DNA of 57,953 bases from Angelakisella sp. (GCA_022794295.1 JAAWEO010000002.1:1-57953); one strand, 5' to 3'. Positions 1-9,018 are shown, numbered from the stretch's first letter. Notes: a model not told the origin generated them from the sequence alone. Numbers and translations: made by a program.

Positions 1-1
1 C

Positions 2-187
2 ATCGAGAAGGACAACAACCGGATGATCGTGATCCAGCGTGGGGAAGATGCTGTGATGAAGGTCCCCAATGAGAAGCATGGCAGCCTCATCATCTACAAA
101 ATGAGTAGTTTTCGTCCTCAAAAAGAATCTATTATTTTTTGCAACGCATATGGCTTTGCATATTTTAAGCTGGCATCACTGAGATAA
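2..187 (+). CDS. Partial ORF entering from the left edge, unknown product
   Basis: The frame is open from the window edge to a TAA at 185-187. The first ~35 residues (IEKDNNRMIVIQRGEDAVMK...) read like real, charged protein with GC-rich codons. After about position 110 the composition abruptly becomes AT-rich and the frame runs antisense over the DUF1998 fragment, so the true gene was probably cut near 100-117 and the last ~25 residues are read-through. I do not recognise the family. Confidence 0.3.
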   Translation: MEKDNNRMIVIQRGEDAVMKVPNEKHGSLIIYKMSSFRPQKESIIFCNAYGFAYFKLASLR

Positions 188-807
188 ATTTCACCTGCGT
201 TAGAAGGTTCAACCCACGTTGCTGGATAAATAATAACCTTTTGCTTTTGGTATTGGTTGGATATGATTATTCCTGTCGATTCCACCCGTATTGTGTATCC
301 GGAATCTTCTAAAATGCGGCACAATGGATTCAAATAATCTTTCTGCATTTCAAGGGGAAGTTTAGGGGCGAGTTGACCGTGGACGCCCCAATTTAGCAGA
401 TCCAGTGCTGCAAATCGATCCAACATTCCGTGGACAAATTGGTTTCTGTAATGCTTCAAACAACTGTGGCACACAGACTCACAGCTGCAACTTTTTAATA
501 TTGTTTCTGTTTCCTTTAGCAGAGTTCCAATTTCTTTGGATACGGCCACAGCATAGCCAGCACCACTGGATAAATTATCATAGAGATAGAGGTCTACAAA
601 GAACCCATTTGAATTATTTCTTAGACGGAATCCTGTAACAAGTTCTGTAAATTCCACATCCAACTCTTTGCTTGCGGCCAATCGTAACGCTTCTGCCAAA
701 GATTGTGCGGCACGATTTAGCCAGTTGTCTGCTCTATATGTATCAATTTGCTGAGTATCCAAGGCAAATTCTAAAACCAGCATGTCCGTAATAAAATCAT
801 AGCCCAA
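118..807 (-). pseudogene. DUF1998-type helicase-associated protein, C-terminal remnant
   Basis: The 229 residues contain the cysteine cluster CSCESVCHSCLKHYRN followed by a helical LDRFAALDLLNW stretch, and begin with GYDFITDMLVLEF. This is the pattern of the DUF1998 module at the C-terminus of DISARM DrmB and of MrfB-like helicase partners; that assignment is from family knowledge. Full proteins are several hundred residues longer. The frame can be read upstream to about 897 but becomes GC-rich and recombinase-like beyond ~840, so the N-terminal part is missing. The only start in the fragment is a TTG without a ribosome site. It is AT-rich unlike the neighbouring araR and is probably debris of a lost defence or mobile island. 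Confidence 0.55.
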
Positions 808-867
808 ATTAACATTTATAGTATTATAGTGTTTACATTGGCTTTGGGCGAATTTGGAAAGATAAGG

Positions 868-1052
868 ACGACCAACCTCTTTTCCCGACGCCGAAGCCTA
901 CGGGACGATTGAGTGGAAATAACCTTTTTTCAGAGGGCGTCATCTTACCTCTTCACGTCCGCGCTGCGCCCGTTGGCGGTTTTGATAAACTCCTGTTCAT
1001 GATCTTTCACATAGGACAGTATCCTCTGTAAGGACGCTAAAGGTCTCCCCTC
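868..1052 (-). pseudogene. Probable large serine recombinase tail, degraded
   Basis: Directly after the araR stop, and in the same frame, the minus strand reads LASLQRILSYVKDHEQEF then IKTANGRSADVKR and a TAA (945-947). A second stop follows before KKVISTQSSRRLRRREKRL. The pattern of leucine-rich helix, HExEF and a lysine/arginine-rich coiled coil resembles the region after the zinc ribbon in large serine recombinases. The match is from memory and the piece is short and interrupted, so the call is tentative. It would mark the scar of an integrated element. Confidence 0.35.
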
Positions 1053-2120
1053 TTACCCGCTCTCCTTCTCCACCAGCACCCAAGGTACCACCTGGGACTG
1101 GCATTGTTCCTCCTGTAAGGTGCGGAGCAGCAGGGTGGCGGCCAGTTCCCCCAAGTTCTGCTCTCCGTGGGAAAGGGAGGTGATCCGTACCGGAGCCAAT
1201 TCGCTGTACTGGCTGTTGTCGAAGCTGACTACCGCCACCTCCCCGGGGACAGCCACCCCTTTCCGCCGCAGGCGGGTCACTACCCGCAGGGCAATCTCGT
1301 CGTTGTAGCAGACAAGGGCGGAACAGCCCCGGAGGCTTTCCAGCACGGCGTCTACAAAAGCATCGGAGTGGAAGGACTTCCGGGATTCGGTGTTGTACCA
1401 GAACAGCTGGCTGTCCTCCATAGGGAGGGAGAGATCCCGGAGGGCCTGGACAAAACCGGCGTACCGTAAGATCCCCTGACGGTCATCGCTTTTGAAGATG
1501 CCGCCAATGTGCTGGTGCCCCTTTTTGTGCAGATGCTCCGCCAAAAGCCGCCCGCCGCCGCAATCATCGGCCAGGACCGAGGGGATATAGGAAAGCTCCG
1601 GGTAGGAGCCGTTGAGGAAGACCAGCCGGACTCCCTGGTCCAGGAGCTTGTGGTAAAGGTCCAGGTTGGGATTGGGCAGGGCAGTCTTGCTCCCCTCCAC
1701 CAAAATACCGTCCAAACCCTTCCGGATCAGAAGGGTCTGGAGGATTTTCCGCTCGGTGGCCACCTGGTTTTGGGTGGCGTAAAGGAGGGGAGCGCTTCCG
1801 TGGGCGGTCAGCACCCCCTCCATCCCTTGGAGAAGCCTTGGAAAGATGTAGTCGCTTATGTAGGTGGTCATCACCACAATGGAGCGGTCGGAAAGAGCTT
1901 CTTCCCGGGAGGGCTCCCGGAGGCGGGAACCGCTGCCCTGGCGGCGGGTGATGAGCTTTTCTTCCTCCAGCACGGAAAGCGCCCGGCGGACGGTCTGGCG
2001 GCTGCTCTGGAACCGATGGCAAAGCTGCTGCTCGGTGGGGAGCATCTGGCTGTCGCTGTACTGGCCGTTGGCGATTTCCAGACGCAGGGTGTCTGCAACG
2101 AAGCAGTATTTGGGGGCCAT
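1053..2120 (-). CDS. araR: AraR-type arabinose repressor (GntR HTH + LacI-like sensor domain)
   Basis: This 355-residue protein has a GntR winged helix at residues ~5-70 (LPTEQQLCHRFQSSRQTVRRAL..., then EEEKLITRRQGSGSR). A periplasmic-binding-protein-like ligand domain follows, ending with the typical VAVVSFDNSQYSELAPVRITS and SLSHGEQNLGELAATLLLRT segments. That domain order is diagnostic of AraR of Firmicutes, which releases DNA on binding L-arabinose. I chose the ATG at 2118-2120 because GGAGGAGGAG lies just upstream; a longer frame to 2261 has no ribosome site and a non-conserved N-terminus. It is divergent from the arabinose transport and catabolism operon. A promoter with an AraR-like half site lies in front of it, so autoregulation is likely. 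Confidence 0.88.
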   Translation of the reverse strand: MAPKYCFVADTLRLEIANGQYSDSQMLPTEQQLCHRFQSSRQTVRRALSVLEEEKLITRRQGSGSRLREPSREEALSDRSIVVMTTYISDYIFPRLLQGMEGVLTAHGSAPLLYATQNQVATERKILQTLLIRKGLDGILVEGSKTALPNPNLDLYHKLLDQGVRLVFLNGSYPELSYIPSVLADDCGGGRLLAEHLHKKGHQHIGGIFKSDDRQGILRYAGFVQALRDLSLPMEDSQLFWYNTESRKSFHSDAFVDAVLESLRGCSALVCYNDEIALRVVTRLRRKGVAVPGEVAVVSFDNSQYSELAPVRITSLSHGEQNLGELAATLLLRTLQEEQCQSQVVPWVLVEKESG

Positions 2121-2161
2121 GGGGTCGTACTCCTCCTCCAGAATAAGGTTGGGTGTGTGAT

Positions 2162-2196
2162 ATTTGTATTGTAGCATATTCCGGGCCAGGATACAA
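2162..2196 (-). promoter_or_regulatory. araR promoter with AraR-like half site
   Basis: On the minus strand TTGTAT (2191-2196) and TACAAT (2168-2173) are separated by 17 bp, a good sigma-A promoter. The sequence ATACAAAT directly over and after the -10 resembles the half site of the Bacillus AraR box (ATTTGTACGTACAAAT), suggesting autoregulation. The rest of the 540-bp divergent gap is AT-rich and non-coding. Confidence 0.6.
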
Positions 2197-2500
2197 CACC
2201 GGGGAATTTGTCTGCTTTTTGGGGCTCCCCGCAAGGCATAACCTGGCCTGGGAAGATACACCCCTAAAAACAGGCCTGGAAAAAGAAGCCATAACCACGG
2301 TTTTTCCTACATAATTTGTGCGGCATTCAAAAAGTTTTTCTTTTCAGAAAAGTTCTTGGTCAAAACGACGAAAGCCAGAGACGAGGTTTCTCAGCGTAAA
2401 AGCCTCCTGTTGTACGGTCAACTTTGCTAAAATTATAGGAAAAAAGAAAAGCTGTTTTATGTAAAAAAGCACTTATTCTTTAACTTGTTTTCTTTTTCTA

Positions 2501-2520
2501 AATTTGTACTCAAAATTTGT
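2501..2520 (+). promoter_or_regulatory. Candidate upstream AraR operator
   Basis: The stretch contains ATTTGTAC (2502-2509), identical to one half of the Bacillus AraR box, followed by an imperfect CAAAATT arm. It lies 47 bp upstream of the promoter-proximal palindrome, a spacing compatible with cooperative looping as described for AraR in Bacillus. Confidence 0.5.
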
Positions 2521-2546
2521 TCTGTATATTTCAGAGAAAAGAAACG

Positions 2547-2591
2547 AATTTGATACAAATTGTTGACGATAGGAAAAGCAACTGCTATACT
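2547..2591 (+). promoter_or_regulatory. Arabinose operon promoter with overlapping palindromic operator
   Basis: TTGACG (2563-2568) and TATACT (2586-2591) are 17 bp apart. A palindrome, AATTTG-ATA-CAAATT (2547-2561), ends two bases before the -35 box. Its arms match the outer parts of AraR half sites, so repressor bound here would block RNA polymerase. The start codon of the first gene is about 68 bp downstream of the -10. Confidence 0.72.
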
Positions 2592-2658
2592 GGAGACAGC
2601 TCAGATCCTTCATCTCAGGAAAAACGAACACAAAACTTCGGAAAGTGAGGAACTCAAC

Positions 2659-3690
2659 ATGAAAAAGATCCTTAGCGTTCTCCTGACTGCTGTTCTGGTC
2701 CTGTCTCTGGCCGCCTGCGGCGGTTCTCCGGCTCCGGCGCCTGCCCCGGCGCCCACCCCCAGCAGCGATGCCGGTTCTTCCACCCCCGCTCCCGCTCCCG
2801 CCCCTGCCGGTAATGAGCTGATCACGGTTGGCGTCATCAACAATGACCCCAACGAGTCCGGCTACCGCACCGCCAACGATGCCGCCATGCGGGCCACCTT
2901 CACCGAGGCGAATGGCTACAAGGCTACCTTCTACAACAACAATGATGCCGCCCAGCAGATCGCCACTGCCCAGCAGATGGTCCAGGACGAGGTGGACTTC
3001 CTCCTTCTCTCCCCTGCCTCCACCACCGGCTGGGACACCGTTCTGAAGGACGCCCAGGCCGCCGGCACCCAGGTCATCCTCTTCGACCGTATGCTGGAAG
3101 CCGATGAGAGTATGTATGTCGCCGCCGTTGTCTCCGATATGCCCGCCGAGGGCAAGACCGCCGTTGACTGGCTGGCCGCCCAGGGGCTCAGCGAGTACAA
3201 CATCATCCACATCCAGGGTCACATGGGTTCCGATGCTCAGCTGGGCCGTACCGGCGCCCTGGACGAGAAGGTCGCCGCCGAGGACAACTGGAACTATGTT
3301 ATCCAGCAGACCGCCGACTGGGACGAGGCCACTGCCAAGACCATTGTTGAGTCGGTCATCGACAAGAAATTCAATGTCATCTATGCCGAGAACAACGGCA
3401 TGGCCCGGGGCGCTGTTGCCGCTCTGGACGCCAAGGGCATCAAGCACGGCAAGGGCCAGGATGTCATCGTCATGGGCTTTGACAGCGACAAGTGGGCCTT
3501 TGAAGAGGTCCTGGCTGGCCGCTGGAATTACATGGGCCTCTGCAATCCCCTCCAGGCCGACACCGTGGACCAGATCATCAAGGACCTGGTAGCCGGCAAG
3601 GCCCCCGCTCAGAAGATTATCTACACCCCCGAGCAGGGCTTTGACTGCGACACCCTTACCCAGGCCGATGTGGACAAATACGGCACCTGA
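2659..3690 (+). CDS. araU: Arabinose-type sugar ABC transporter, substrate-binding lipoprotein
   Basis: The protein has 343 residues. It begins with a lipoprotein signal, MKKILSVLLTAVLVLSLAAC, whose cysteine is the lipidation site, then a Pro/Ala-rich tether and a type I periplasmic-binding fold (VGVINNDPNESGYRTAN, LLLSPASTTGWD, VIMGFDSDKWAFEEV). It resembles the YtfQ/AraU group that works with one ATPase and two permeases, which is exactly the set encoded next. The start at 2659 follows GTGAGGAACTCAAC; an upstream in-frame extension lacks a signal peptide. A 13-bp hairpin after the gene probably protects its mRNA, giving more binding protein than membrane parts. The araU name is by analogy and the ligand is inferred from the operon. 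Confidence 0.8.
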   Translation: MKKILSVLLTAVLVLSLAACGGSPAPAPAPAPTPSSDAGSSTPAPAPAPAGNELITVGVINNDPNESGYRTANDAAMRATFTEANGYKATFYNNNDAAQQIATAQQMVQDEVDFLLLSPASTTGWDTVLKDAQAAGTQVILFDRMLEADESMYVAAVVSDMPAEGKTAVDWLAAQGLSEYNIIHIQGHMGSDAQLGRTGALDEKVAAEDNWNYVIQQTADWDEATAKTIVESVIDKKFNVIYAENNGMARGAVAALDAKGIKHGKGQDVIVMGFDSDKWAFEEVLAGRWNYMGLCNPLQADTVDQIIKDLVAGKAPAQKIIYTPEQGFDCDTLTQADVDKYGT

Positions 3691-3750
3691 TCCTCTTCCT
3701 ATGACATCTATCCCGTCTTTCTCTCAGACAGCTTGATAGATTCCAGCAGG

Positions 3751-3783
3751 CAGGCGGCACGGCAAAAAGGGCCGTGCCGCCTG
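3751..3783 (+). other. Intercistronic mRNA hairpin
   Basis: A perfect 13-bp stem, CAGGCGGCACGGC pairing with GCCGTGCCGCCTG, encloses a 7-nt loop. It lacks a following T-tract, so it is more likely a 3' stability or partial attenuation element between the binding protein and the ATPase than a full terminator. Confidence 0.6.
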
Positions 3784-3815
3784 TCCCATTATAAAAGACA
3801 GGAGGCGTATTTTGA

Positions 3816-5330
3816 ATGCAGCAAGGCGCAGTTTTGGAAATGCGTGGAATCTGTAAATATTTTCCCGGTGTGCGCGCCCTCCAGGGTGTGGACTTCACCC
3901 TGCGGGAAGGAGAGATCCACGCCCTAATGGGGGAGAACGGCGCAGGAAAATCCACCCTTATCAAGGTCCTTACCGGTGTTTACCCCAAAGACGGCGGAGA
4001 AGTCCATATCAAAGGGGTGGAAGGGCCTGCCCTGATCCGCTCGCCCCAGGATGCCCAGAATGTGGGCATCAGCACCGTTTACCAGGAGATCACCCTTTGC
4101 CCCAATCTGACGGTGGCGGAGAATATGTACATCGGCCGCACCAAGGGGATGATGACCAACTGGAAGGCTATGAACCACGGGGCGGAAAAGCTTCTTTCCG
4201 ATCTCGGGATCCCGGCCAGCCCCACCCAACAGCTGGGGGCCTGCTCCATCGCTGTCCAGCAGATGGTGGCCATTGCCCGGGCGGTGGATATGGAGTGTAA
4301 GGTCCTCATCCTGGATGAACCCACATCCTCCCTGGACGATCAGGAGGTTCAGAAGCTCTTTGGTTTGATGCGGGACCTGCGGGCCAAGGGGGTGGGGATC
4401 ATCTTTGTCACCCATTTCCTGGAACAGGTTTACGAGGTCTGTGACCGCATCACCGTCTTGCGGGGCGGCCAGCTGGTGGGGGAATATGTCATCGAAGACC
4501 TGCCCCGGGTTCAGCTTGTCTCCAAAATGCTGGGCAAAGAGCTGGACGACATGGCAGCGATCCAAAAGGGGGACGAATCCCAGCGGGTGGACACCGGCAC
4601 CCCGGTGTTTGAGGCCAGCCAGCTGGCCAGTACCGCCGGCATCAAGCCCTTTGACTTTGCCATCCACAAGGGGGAGGTCAACGGCTTTACCGGCCTGCTG
4701 GGCTCCGGCCGCAGCGAGTGTGTCCGGGCCATCTTCGGGGCGGACCACACCGCCGGAGGCACCGTCAAGGTAGAGGGAAAAGAGGTGCGGATCAAAAAAC
4801 CGCTGGACGCCATGAAGCAGGGCATCGGCTACCTGCCGGAGGACCGCAAGCAGGACGGTATCGTCGGGGATCTTTCGGTGCGGGAAAATATCATCCTGGC
4901 CCTCCAGGTGATGAAGGGCTTCTTCAAGCCCTTCTCCCGGGCGCAGGCGGAAAAATTTGCCGACGAATACATAAAGCTCCTGGAGATTAAAACCGCCTCG
5001 GCGGATACGCCGATAAAGGCCCTTTCCGGCGGCAATCAGCAAAAGGTGATTTTGGCCCGCTGGCTCCTCACCAATCCCAAATACCTGATCCTGGACGAAC
5101 CTACCCGGGGCATTGACATCGGTACCAAGATCGAGATCCAAAAGCTGATCCTGAAGCTGGCGGGAGAAGGAAAAAGCGTCACCTTTATCTCCTCGGAGAT
5201 CGATGAAATGCTCCGTACCTGCACCCGGCTTATCGTGATGCGGGACCGGAAAGCGGTGGGAGAATTGGACGGAGAGGATTTGAACCAAACCAAGGTGATG
5301 GCGACTATTGCAGGAGGTGACGAGAAATGA
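3816..5330 (+). CDS. araV: Sugar ABC transporter ATPase, two ABC domains
   Basis: This 504-residue cytoplasmic ATPase has two tandem ABC cassettes, as in RbsA/YtfR. The first has Walker A GENGAGKST (~39-47), an unusual signature SIAVQQMV and Walker B VLILDEPTSSLD. The second has the degenerate Walker A GLLGSGRSE, signature LSGGNQQKV and YLILDEPTRGIDIGTK. The asymmetric site is normal for sugar importers of this class. AGGAGG stands 10 bp before the ATG. The gene overlaps the next one by 4 bp (ATGA), so it is translationally coupled to the permeases. It energises pentose uptake by inference from the surrounding araAD genes. Confidence 0.85.
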   Translation: MQQGAVLEMRGICKYFPGVRALQGVDFTLREGEIHALMGENGAGKSTLIKVLTGVYPKDGGEVHIKGVEGPALIRSPQDAQNVGISTVYQEITLCPNLTVAENMYIGRTKGMMTNWKAMNHGAEKLLSDLGIPASPTQQLGACSIAVQQMVAIARAVDMECKVLILDEPTSSLDDQEVQKLFGLMRDLRAKGVGIIFVTHFLEQVYEVCDRITVLRGGQLVGEYVIEDLPRVQLVSKMLGKELDDMAAIQKGDESQRVDTGTPVFEASQLASTAGIKPFDFAIHKGEVNGFTGLLGSGRSECVRAIFGADHTAGGTVKVEGKEVRIKKPLDAMKQGIGYLPEDRKQDGIVGDLSVRENIILALQVMKGFFKPFSRAQAEKFADEYIKLLEIKTASADTPIKALSGGNQQKVILARWLLTNPKYLILDEPTRGIDIGTKIEIQKLILKLAGEGKSVTFISSEIDEMLRTCTRLIVMRDRKAVGELDGEDLNQTKVMATIAGGDEK

Positions 5331-6424
5331 CAACCCCCGTGAACAAACCCAAGCGCCCGGAAGAAAGCCTTTTTAAGCGCCTGACCCGGCAGCAGCTCTT
5401 TATCCCCTTTGCCGCCCTGGCTCTGCTGGTGCTGTTCAACCTTATAGCCGATCCTTCCTTCTTTGCAGTCTCCATCCGGGAAAACAGCCTGGGCAACCCG
5501 GTCCTCAGCGGCCACATCATCTCGGTGCTGGATAACGCCTCGGAGCTGGTGCTGCTGGCCATCGGCATGACACTGGTTACAGCCTCCTCCGGCGGGCAGG
5601 ACATCAGCGTGGGGGCCACCATGGCCATTGCCGGCAGCGTGATCCTTCGGATGGTCTGCGGCGGTCAGGCTTCGGCGGACACCATGCAGATGCCCCTTGT
5701 TCTGGCGGTCCTTATCGGTATCGGCGTCACCATGTGCTTCGGGGCCTTTAACGGCGCCTTGGTGGCCTATCTCAACATCCAGCCCATGGTGGCCACCCTG
5801 ATTATGTTTACCGCCGGGCGTTCCATCGCGGCCTGGATCAATAACAACCAGTTACCGATTATCAACGATCTGGCCTTCAAATACGCGGGGACCTTCCTTC
5901 CCGGAATCCCGGTGCCCACCCCCATCTTTATCACCGCCTTTATGATCGCCCTCTTCTGGCTGATCCTGAAATTCACCAACCTGGGGCTCTATACCCAATC
6001 GGTGGGCATCAACCCCCACTCCTCCCGGCTCAACGGTATCGACCCCCAAAAGGTAAAGCTGCTCACCTATGTTATTCTGGGGGTCTGCGTGGCGGTAGCC
6101 GGTTTTATGCGGGTCAGCCGTAGCGGTTCCATCAACTACTCCCGCATTGCGGAAAACATTGAGATGGACGCCATCCTGGCGGTGGCCCTGGGGGGCAACG
6201 CCCTTTCCGGCGGCAGGTTCAACATCTACGGCTCTATCCTGGGCGCCTACATCATTCAGTTCCTCACCACCACCCTCTACAAGTACGAGGTCCCCTCCAC
6301 CGCCCTCCCCGCCTACAAAGCGGTGGTGGTCATCCTGCTGGTGGTGTTCAGCTCCCCTGTGGTCCGGGAAAAACTGGTAAGCCTGAAAAAAGCGCCTGCC
6401 AAAGCTGCAAAGGAGGCGACCTGA
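5327..6424 (+). CDS. araW: Sugar ABC transporter permease 1 (YtfT-like)
   Basis: The 365-residue protein has about eight to ten hydrophobic segments and the BPD_transp_2 hallmarks of ribose/galactofuranose permeases: LLAIGMTLVTASSGGQDISVG near residue 85 and the EAA-like loop NIEMDAILAVALGGNALSGGRFN near 280. It starts in the stop codon of the ATPase gene and ends 1 bp before the second permease, so the two form a heterodimeric channel in the YtfQRT-YjfF arrangement. Confidence 0.82.
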   Translation: MTTPVNKPKRPEESLFKRLTRQQLFIPFAALALLVLFNLIADPSFFAVSIRENSLGNPVLSGHIISVLDNASELVLLAIGMTLVTASSGGQDISVGATMAIAGSVILRMVCGGQASADTMQMPLVLAVLIGIGVTMCFGAFNGALVAYLNIQPMVATLIMFTAGRSIAAWINNNQLPIINDLAFKYAGTFLPGIPVPTPIFITAFMIALFWLILKFTNLGLYTQSVGINPHSSRLNGIDPQKVKLLTYVILGVCVAVAGFMRVSRSGSINYSRIAENIEMDAILAVALGGNALSGGRFNIYGSILGAYIIQFLTTTLYKYEVPSTALPAYKAVVVILLVVFSSPVVREKLVSLKKAPAKAAKEAT

Positions 6425-6425
6425 A

Positions 6426-7478
6426 ATGCCAAAAGGAATCGCGGTTGACAACCAGGGAAGGCTCAAGGGGCGGACCTCCCTTAGCGACACCAATCTGCTT
6501 CTCGCCATTACCGTGGTGGTGTTCTTCCTCCTGTATCTGTCCGCCATCATCTTTTTGGGCGGCAGCTTCACCAAGCCTCAGAATTTCCTCAACATTCTCA
6601 ACAACAACGCCTCCCTAATTGTTCTGGCCTGCGGCATGAGCCTGGTGATGATCACCGGGGGCATTGACATCAGCGTGGGGGCCGTCACCTGCCTGGTCTG
6701 TATGACCTGCGCCGTAAACCTGGAACGGCAGGGGGGGAACATCTTCACCGTCATTCTGATTGGCCTGGGCATCGGTCTTTTGTACGGGGTGGTCCAGGGC
6801 TTTCTGGTGGCCCACCTGGGCATCCAGCCCTTTATCATCTCCCTGGCCGGGATGTTCTTTGCCAAGGGAATGACCACCATTGTCAGCAAAGAGCCGGTGC
6901 GTGTGACCAACGAGAGCTTTTTGGCCATCAAGGAGCTGCGGATCATTGTCCCCGGCCTCGGCTCAAACAACAAGCTGGGCCAGTATGTCCCCGCTTACAT
7001 AGAGGTAGGGGTGGTTATTGCCCTAATGGTTGTCCTCCTCTTGTTCTGGCTTCTTCGCTGGACCAAGCTGGGCCGCAGCTTCTACGCCGTAGGGGGCAAC
7101 AACCAAAGCGCCAATATGCTGGGCATCAATGTGCGCCAGACCAAATTCCTGGCCCATGTGCTGTGCAGCCTGATGGCAGGGCTTGGGGGCATCCTTTACT
7201 TCCTCCATGTGGGCAGCGGCGATGTGGCCAACGCCGCCGGGGACGAGATGAACGCCATCGCCTCCTCCATCATCGGCGGAACGCTGCTTACCGGCGGCGT
7301 GGGCAATGTGGTGGGTTCCCTTTTCGGGGTGCTCAGCCTGAATACCATTAAACGGATCGTTTCCTCTTTGGGCTTTGACGAAGCCTGGTGGTCCAACATC
7401 ACCGTGGCCGCCATGCTCTGCCTCTTCCTGGTGATCCAGAGCGTGGTGCTGCTCCGCAAGAACAAAAGCAAACAGTAA
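6426..7478 (+). CDS. araZ: Sugar ABC transporter permease 2 (YjfF-like)
   Basis: The 350-residue membrane protein is homologous in layout to the preceding permease, with LACGMSLVMITGGIDISVG near residue 75 and AGDEMNAIASSIIGGTLLTGGVGN near 275, the conserved coupling loop of the family. It sits 1 bp after the first permease gene. Two different permeases with one double ATPase match the AraUVWZ/YtfQRT-YjfF transporters rather than the single-permease AraFGH type. Confidence 0.82.
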   Translation: MPKGIAVDNQGRLKGRTSLSDTNLLLAITVVVFFLLYLSAIIFLGGSFTKPQNFLNILNNNASLIVLACGMSLVMITGGIDISVGAVTCLVCMTCAVNLERQGGNIFTVILIGLGIGLLYGVVQGFLVAHLGIQPFIISLAGMFFAKGMTTIVSKEPVRVTNESFLAIKELRIIVPGLGSNNKLGQYVPAYIEVGVVIALMVVLLLFWLLRWTKLGRSFYAVGGNNQSANMLGINVRQTKFLAHVLCSLMAGLGGILYFLHVGSGDVANAAGDEMNAIASSIIGGTLLTGGVGNVVGSLFGVLSLNTIKRIVSSLGFDEAWWSNITVAAMLCLFLVIQSVVLLRKNKSKQ

Positions 7479-7494
7479 GGGAGGGGGGGAGAGG

Positions 7495-9018
7495 ATGAAA
7501 ACCTATCTTGGCATCGAGTTCGGCTCCACGCGGATCAAGGCGGTAACGGTGGGGGAGGACTTCGCCCCGGTTTCCGCCGGGGACTACACTTGGGCCGCCC
7601 GGTATGAGGACGGCATCTGGACCTATCCTCTGAAGGAGGTTTGGGCAGGGCTCCGGGACGCCCTTGTTCATGTGCAGGAGCGGGAGACAGTGGCCGCCGG
7701 TATCTCCGCCATGATGCACGGCTACCTGGCCTTTGACGCGGACTGGAACCTGCTGGTGCCCTTCCGCACCTGGCAGAACACCATCACCGGCCCCGCGGCG
7801 GAAGAGCTTACCGCCCTTTTTGGCTTCAACATCCCGCAGAGGTGGTCCATCGCCCACCTTTACCAAGCCATCCTCAACGGGGAGGAACACATCGGCCGCA
7901 TTGCCCACATTACCACCCTGGCCGGGTATGTCCACCATGCCCTTACCGGCGTCAACGCCGTGGGAGTGGGGGAGGCCAGCGGTATCTTCCCCATTGACAG
8001 CGCGGCTTTGGACTACGACGCTGCCATGATGAAGAAGTTTGACCTTCTCGTCGCCCAGCGGAAGCTCCCCTGGAGCCTCCGGGAGCTGCTGCCCCGGGTG
8101 CTGCCTGCCGGGGAGCCTGCCGGAAACCTCACCCCGGAGGGCTCCGCCCTTCTGGAGGGCCTTCTTCCCGCCGGGATCCCCTTTGCCCCCCCGGAGGGGG
8201 ACGCGGGTACCGGCATGACCGCCACGAATGCGGTGGCGCCCTGTACCGGGAACATCTCGGCGGGAACCTCCATCTTTTCCATGGTGGTGCTGGAGCATCC
8301 TTTGGAAAAGGTCCATGAGGAGATCGATTTGGTGACTACCCCCACCGGCGCGCCGGTGGCTATGGTCCACTGCAACAACTGCACAGGCGATACCAACGCC
8401 TGGGTCAGCGTCCTGGGGGAGGCCGCGGCCCTCTTTGGGGCAAAGCCGGACGCCGGGGAGTTGTACACCAAGCTATATGAAAAAAGCCTGGAGGGGGACC
8501 CGGACTGCGGCGGGGTGATGGTCTGCAACTACCTAGCCGGGGAAGGCGTCACCCATATGGATGCCGGGCGGCCCCTGGTGGCCCGGACACCGGAAAGCCG
8601 CTTTACCCTTGCCAATTTCTTCCGTGCACAGCTTTACTCCACCATGGCCACCCTGAAGATCGGCATGGATATCCTATCGGAGGAGGGGGTCCGCATCCAC
8701 CGGCTTACCGGTCACGGCGGACTCTTTAAGACCCCGGTGGTGGGGCAGAGCTATATGGCCGCCGCCTGCGGAGCCCCTGTGACCTGTATGAAAACCGCCG
8801 GAGAGGGCGGGCCCTATGGCATGGCCCTGCTGGCCGCCTTTCTCCTTCTAAAGGGGGAGGGGGAAAGCCTGGAGGATTTTCTGGAAAAGCGGGTGTTCGC
8901 TGGAGTTTCGGGCAATACCATTCAGCCGGATACCGCTATGGCCCAGGGCTTTGACGCCTATATCCGGCGGTATCAGGCCCTGCTGGCGGTGGAGCGCGCC
9001 GCTGTAGAGAACTTGTAG
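7495..9018 (+). CDS. FGGY-family carbohydrate kinase, likely L-ribulokinase
   Basis: The 507 residues open with the FGGY phosphate-1 motif YLGIEFGSTRIKAV and carry an adenosine/phosphate region around TGNISAGTSIFSMV and a C-terminal LTGHGGLFKTPVVGQSYMAAACGAPV. The candidate catalytic aspartate is in NNCTGDTNAW. It differs from the ~560-residue E. coli AraB and belongs to a shorter FGGY type often found beside araA in Clostridia. Position between the importer and araA argues for phosphorylation of L-ribulose to L-ribulose 5-phosphate; this is inference from context. GGAGGGGGGGAGAGG precedes the ATG. Confidence 0.8.
   Translation: MKTYLGIEFGSTRIKAVTVGEDFAPVSAGDYTWAARYEDGIWTYPLKEVWAGLRDALVHVQERETVAAGISAMMHGYLAFDADWNLLVPFRTWQNTITGPAAEELTALFGFNIPQRWSIAHLYQAILNGEEHIGRIAHITTLAGYVHHALTGVNAVGVGEASGIFPIDSAALDYDAAMMKKFDLLVAQRKLPWSLRELLPRVLPAGEPAGNLTPEGSALLEGLLPAGIPFAPPEGDAGTGMTATNAVAPCTGNISAGTSIFSMVVLEHPLEKVHEEIDLVTTPTGAPVAMVHCNNCTGDTNAWVSVLGEAAALFGAKPDAGELYTKLYEKSLEGDPDCGGVMVCNYLAGEGVTHMDAGRPLVARTPESRFTLANFFRAQLYSTMATLKIGMDILSEEGVRIHRLTGHGGLFKTPVVGQSYMAAACGAPVTCMKTAGEGGPYGMALLAAFLLLKGEGESLEDFLEKRVFAGVSGNTIQPDTAMAQGFDAYIRRYQALLAVERAAVENL

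Noticed and set aside
2700-2810. Short tandem repeats suggesting a CRISPR or satellite
   Set aside because: They are Pro-Ala codons of the lipoprotein tether; there are no spacers or unit repeats.
3924-5333. 469-codon minus-strand ORF opposite the sugar ABC ATPase
   Set aside because: Antisense shadow created by high-GC codons; the plus strand encodes two intact ABC cassettes.
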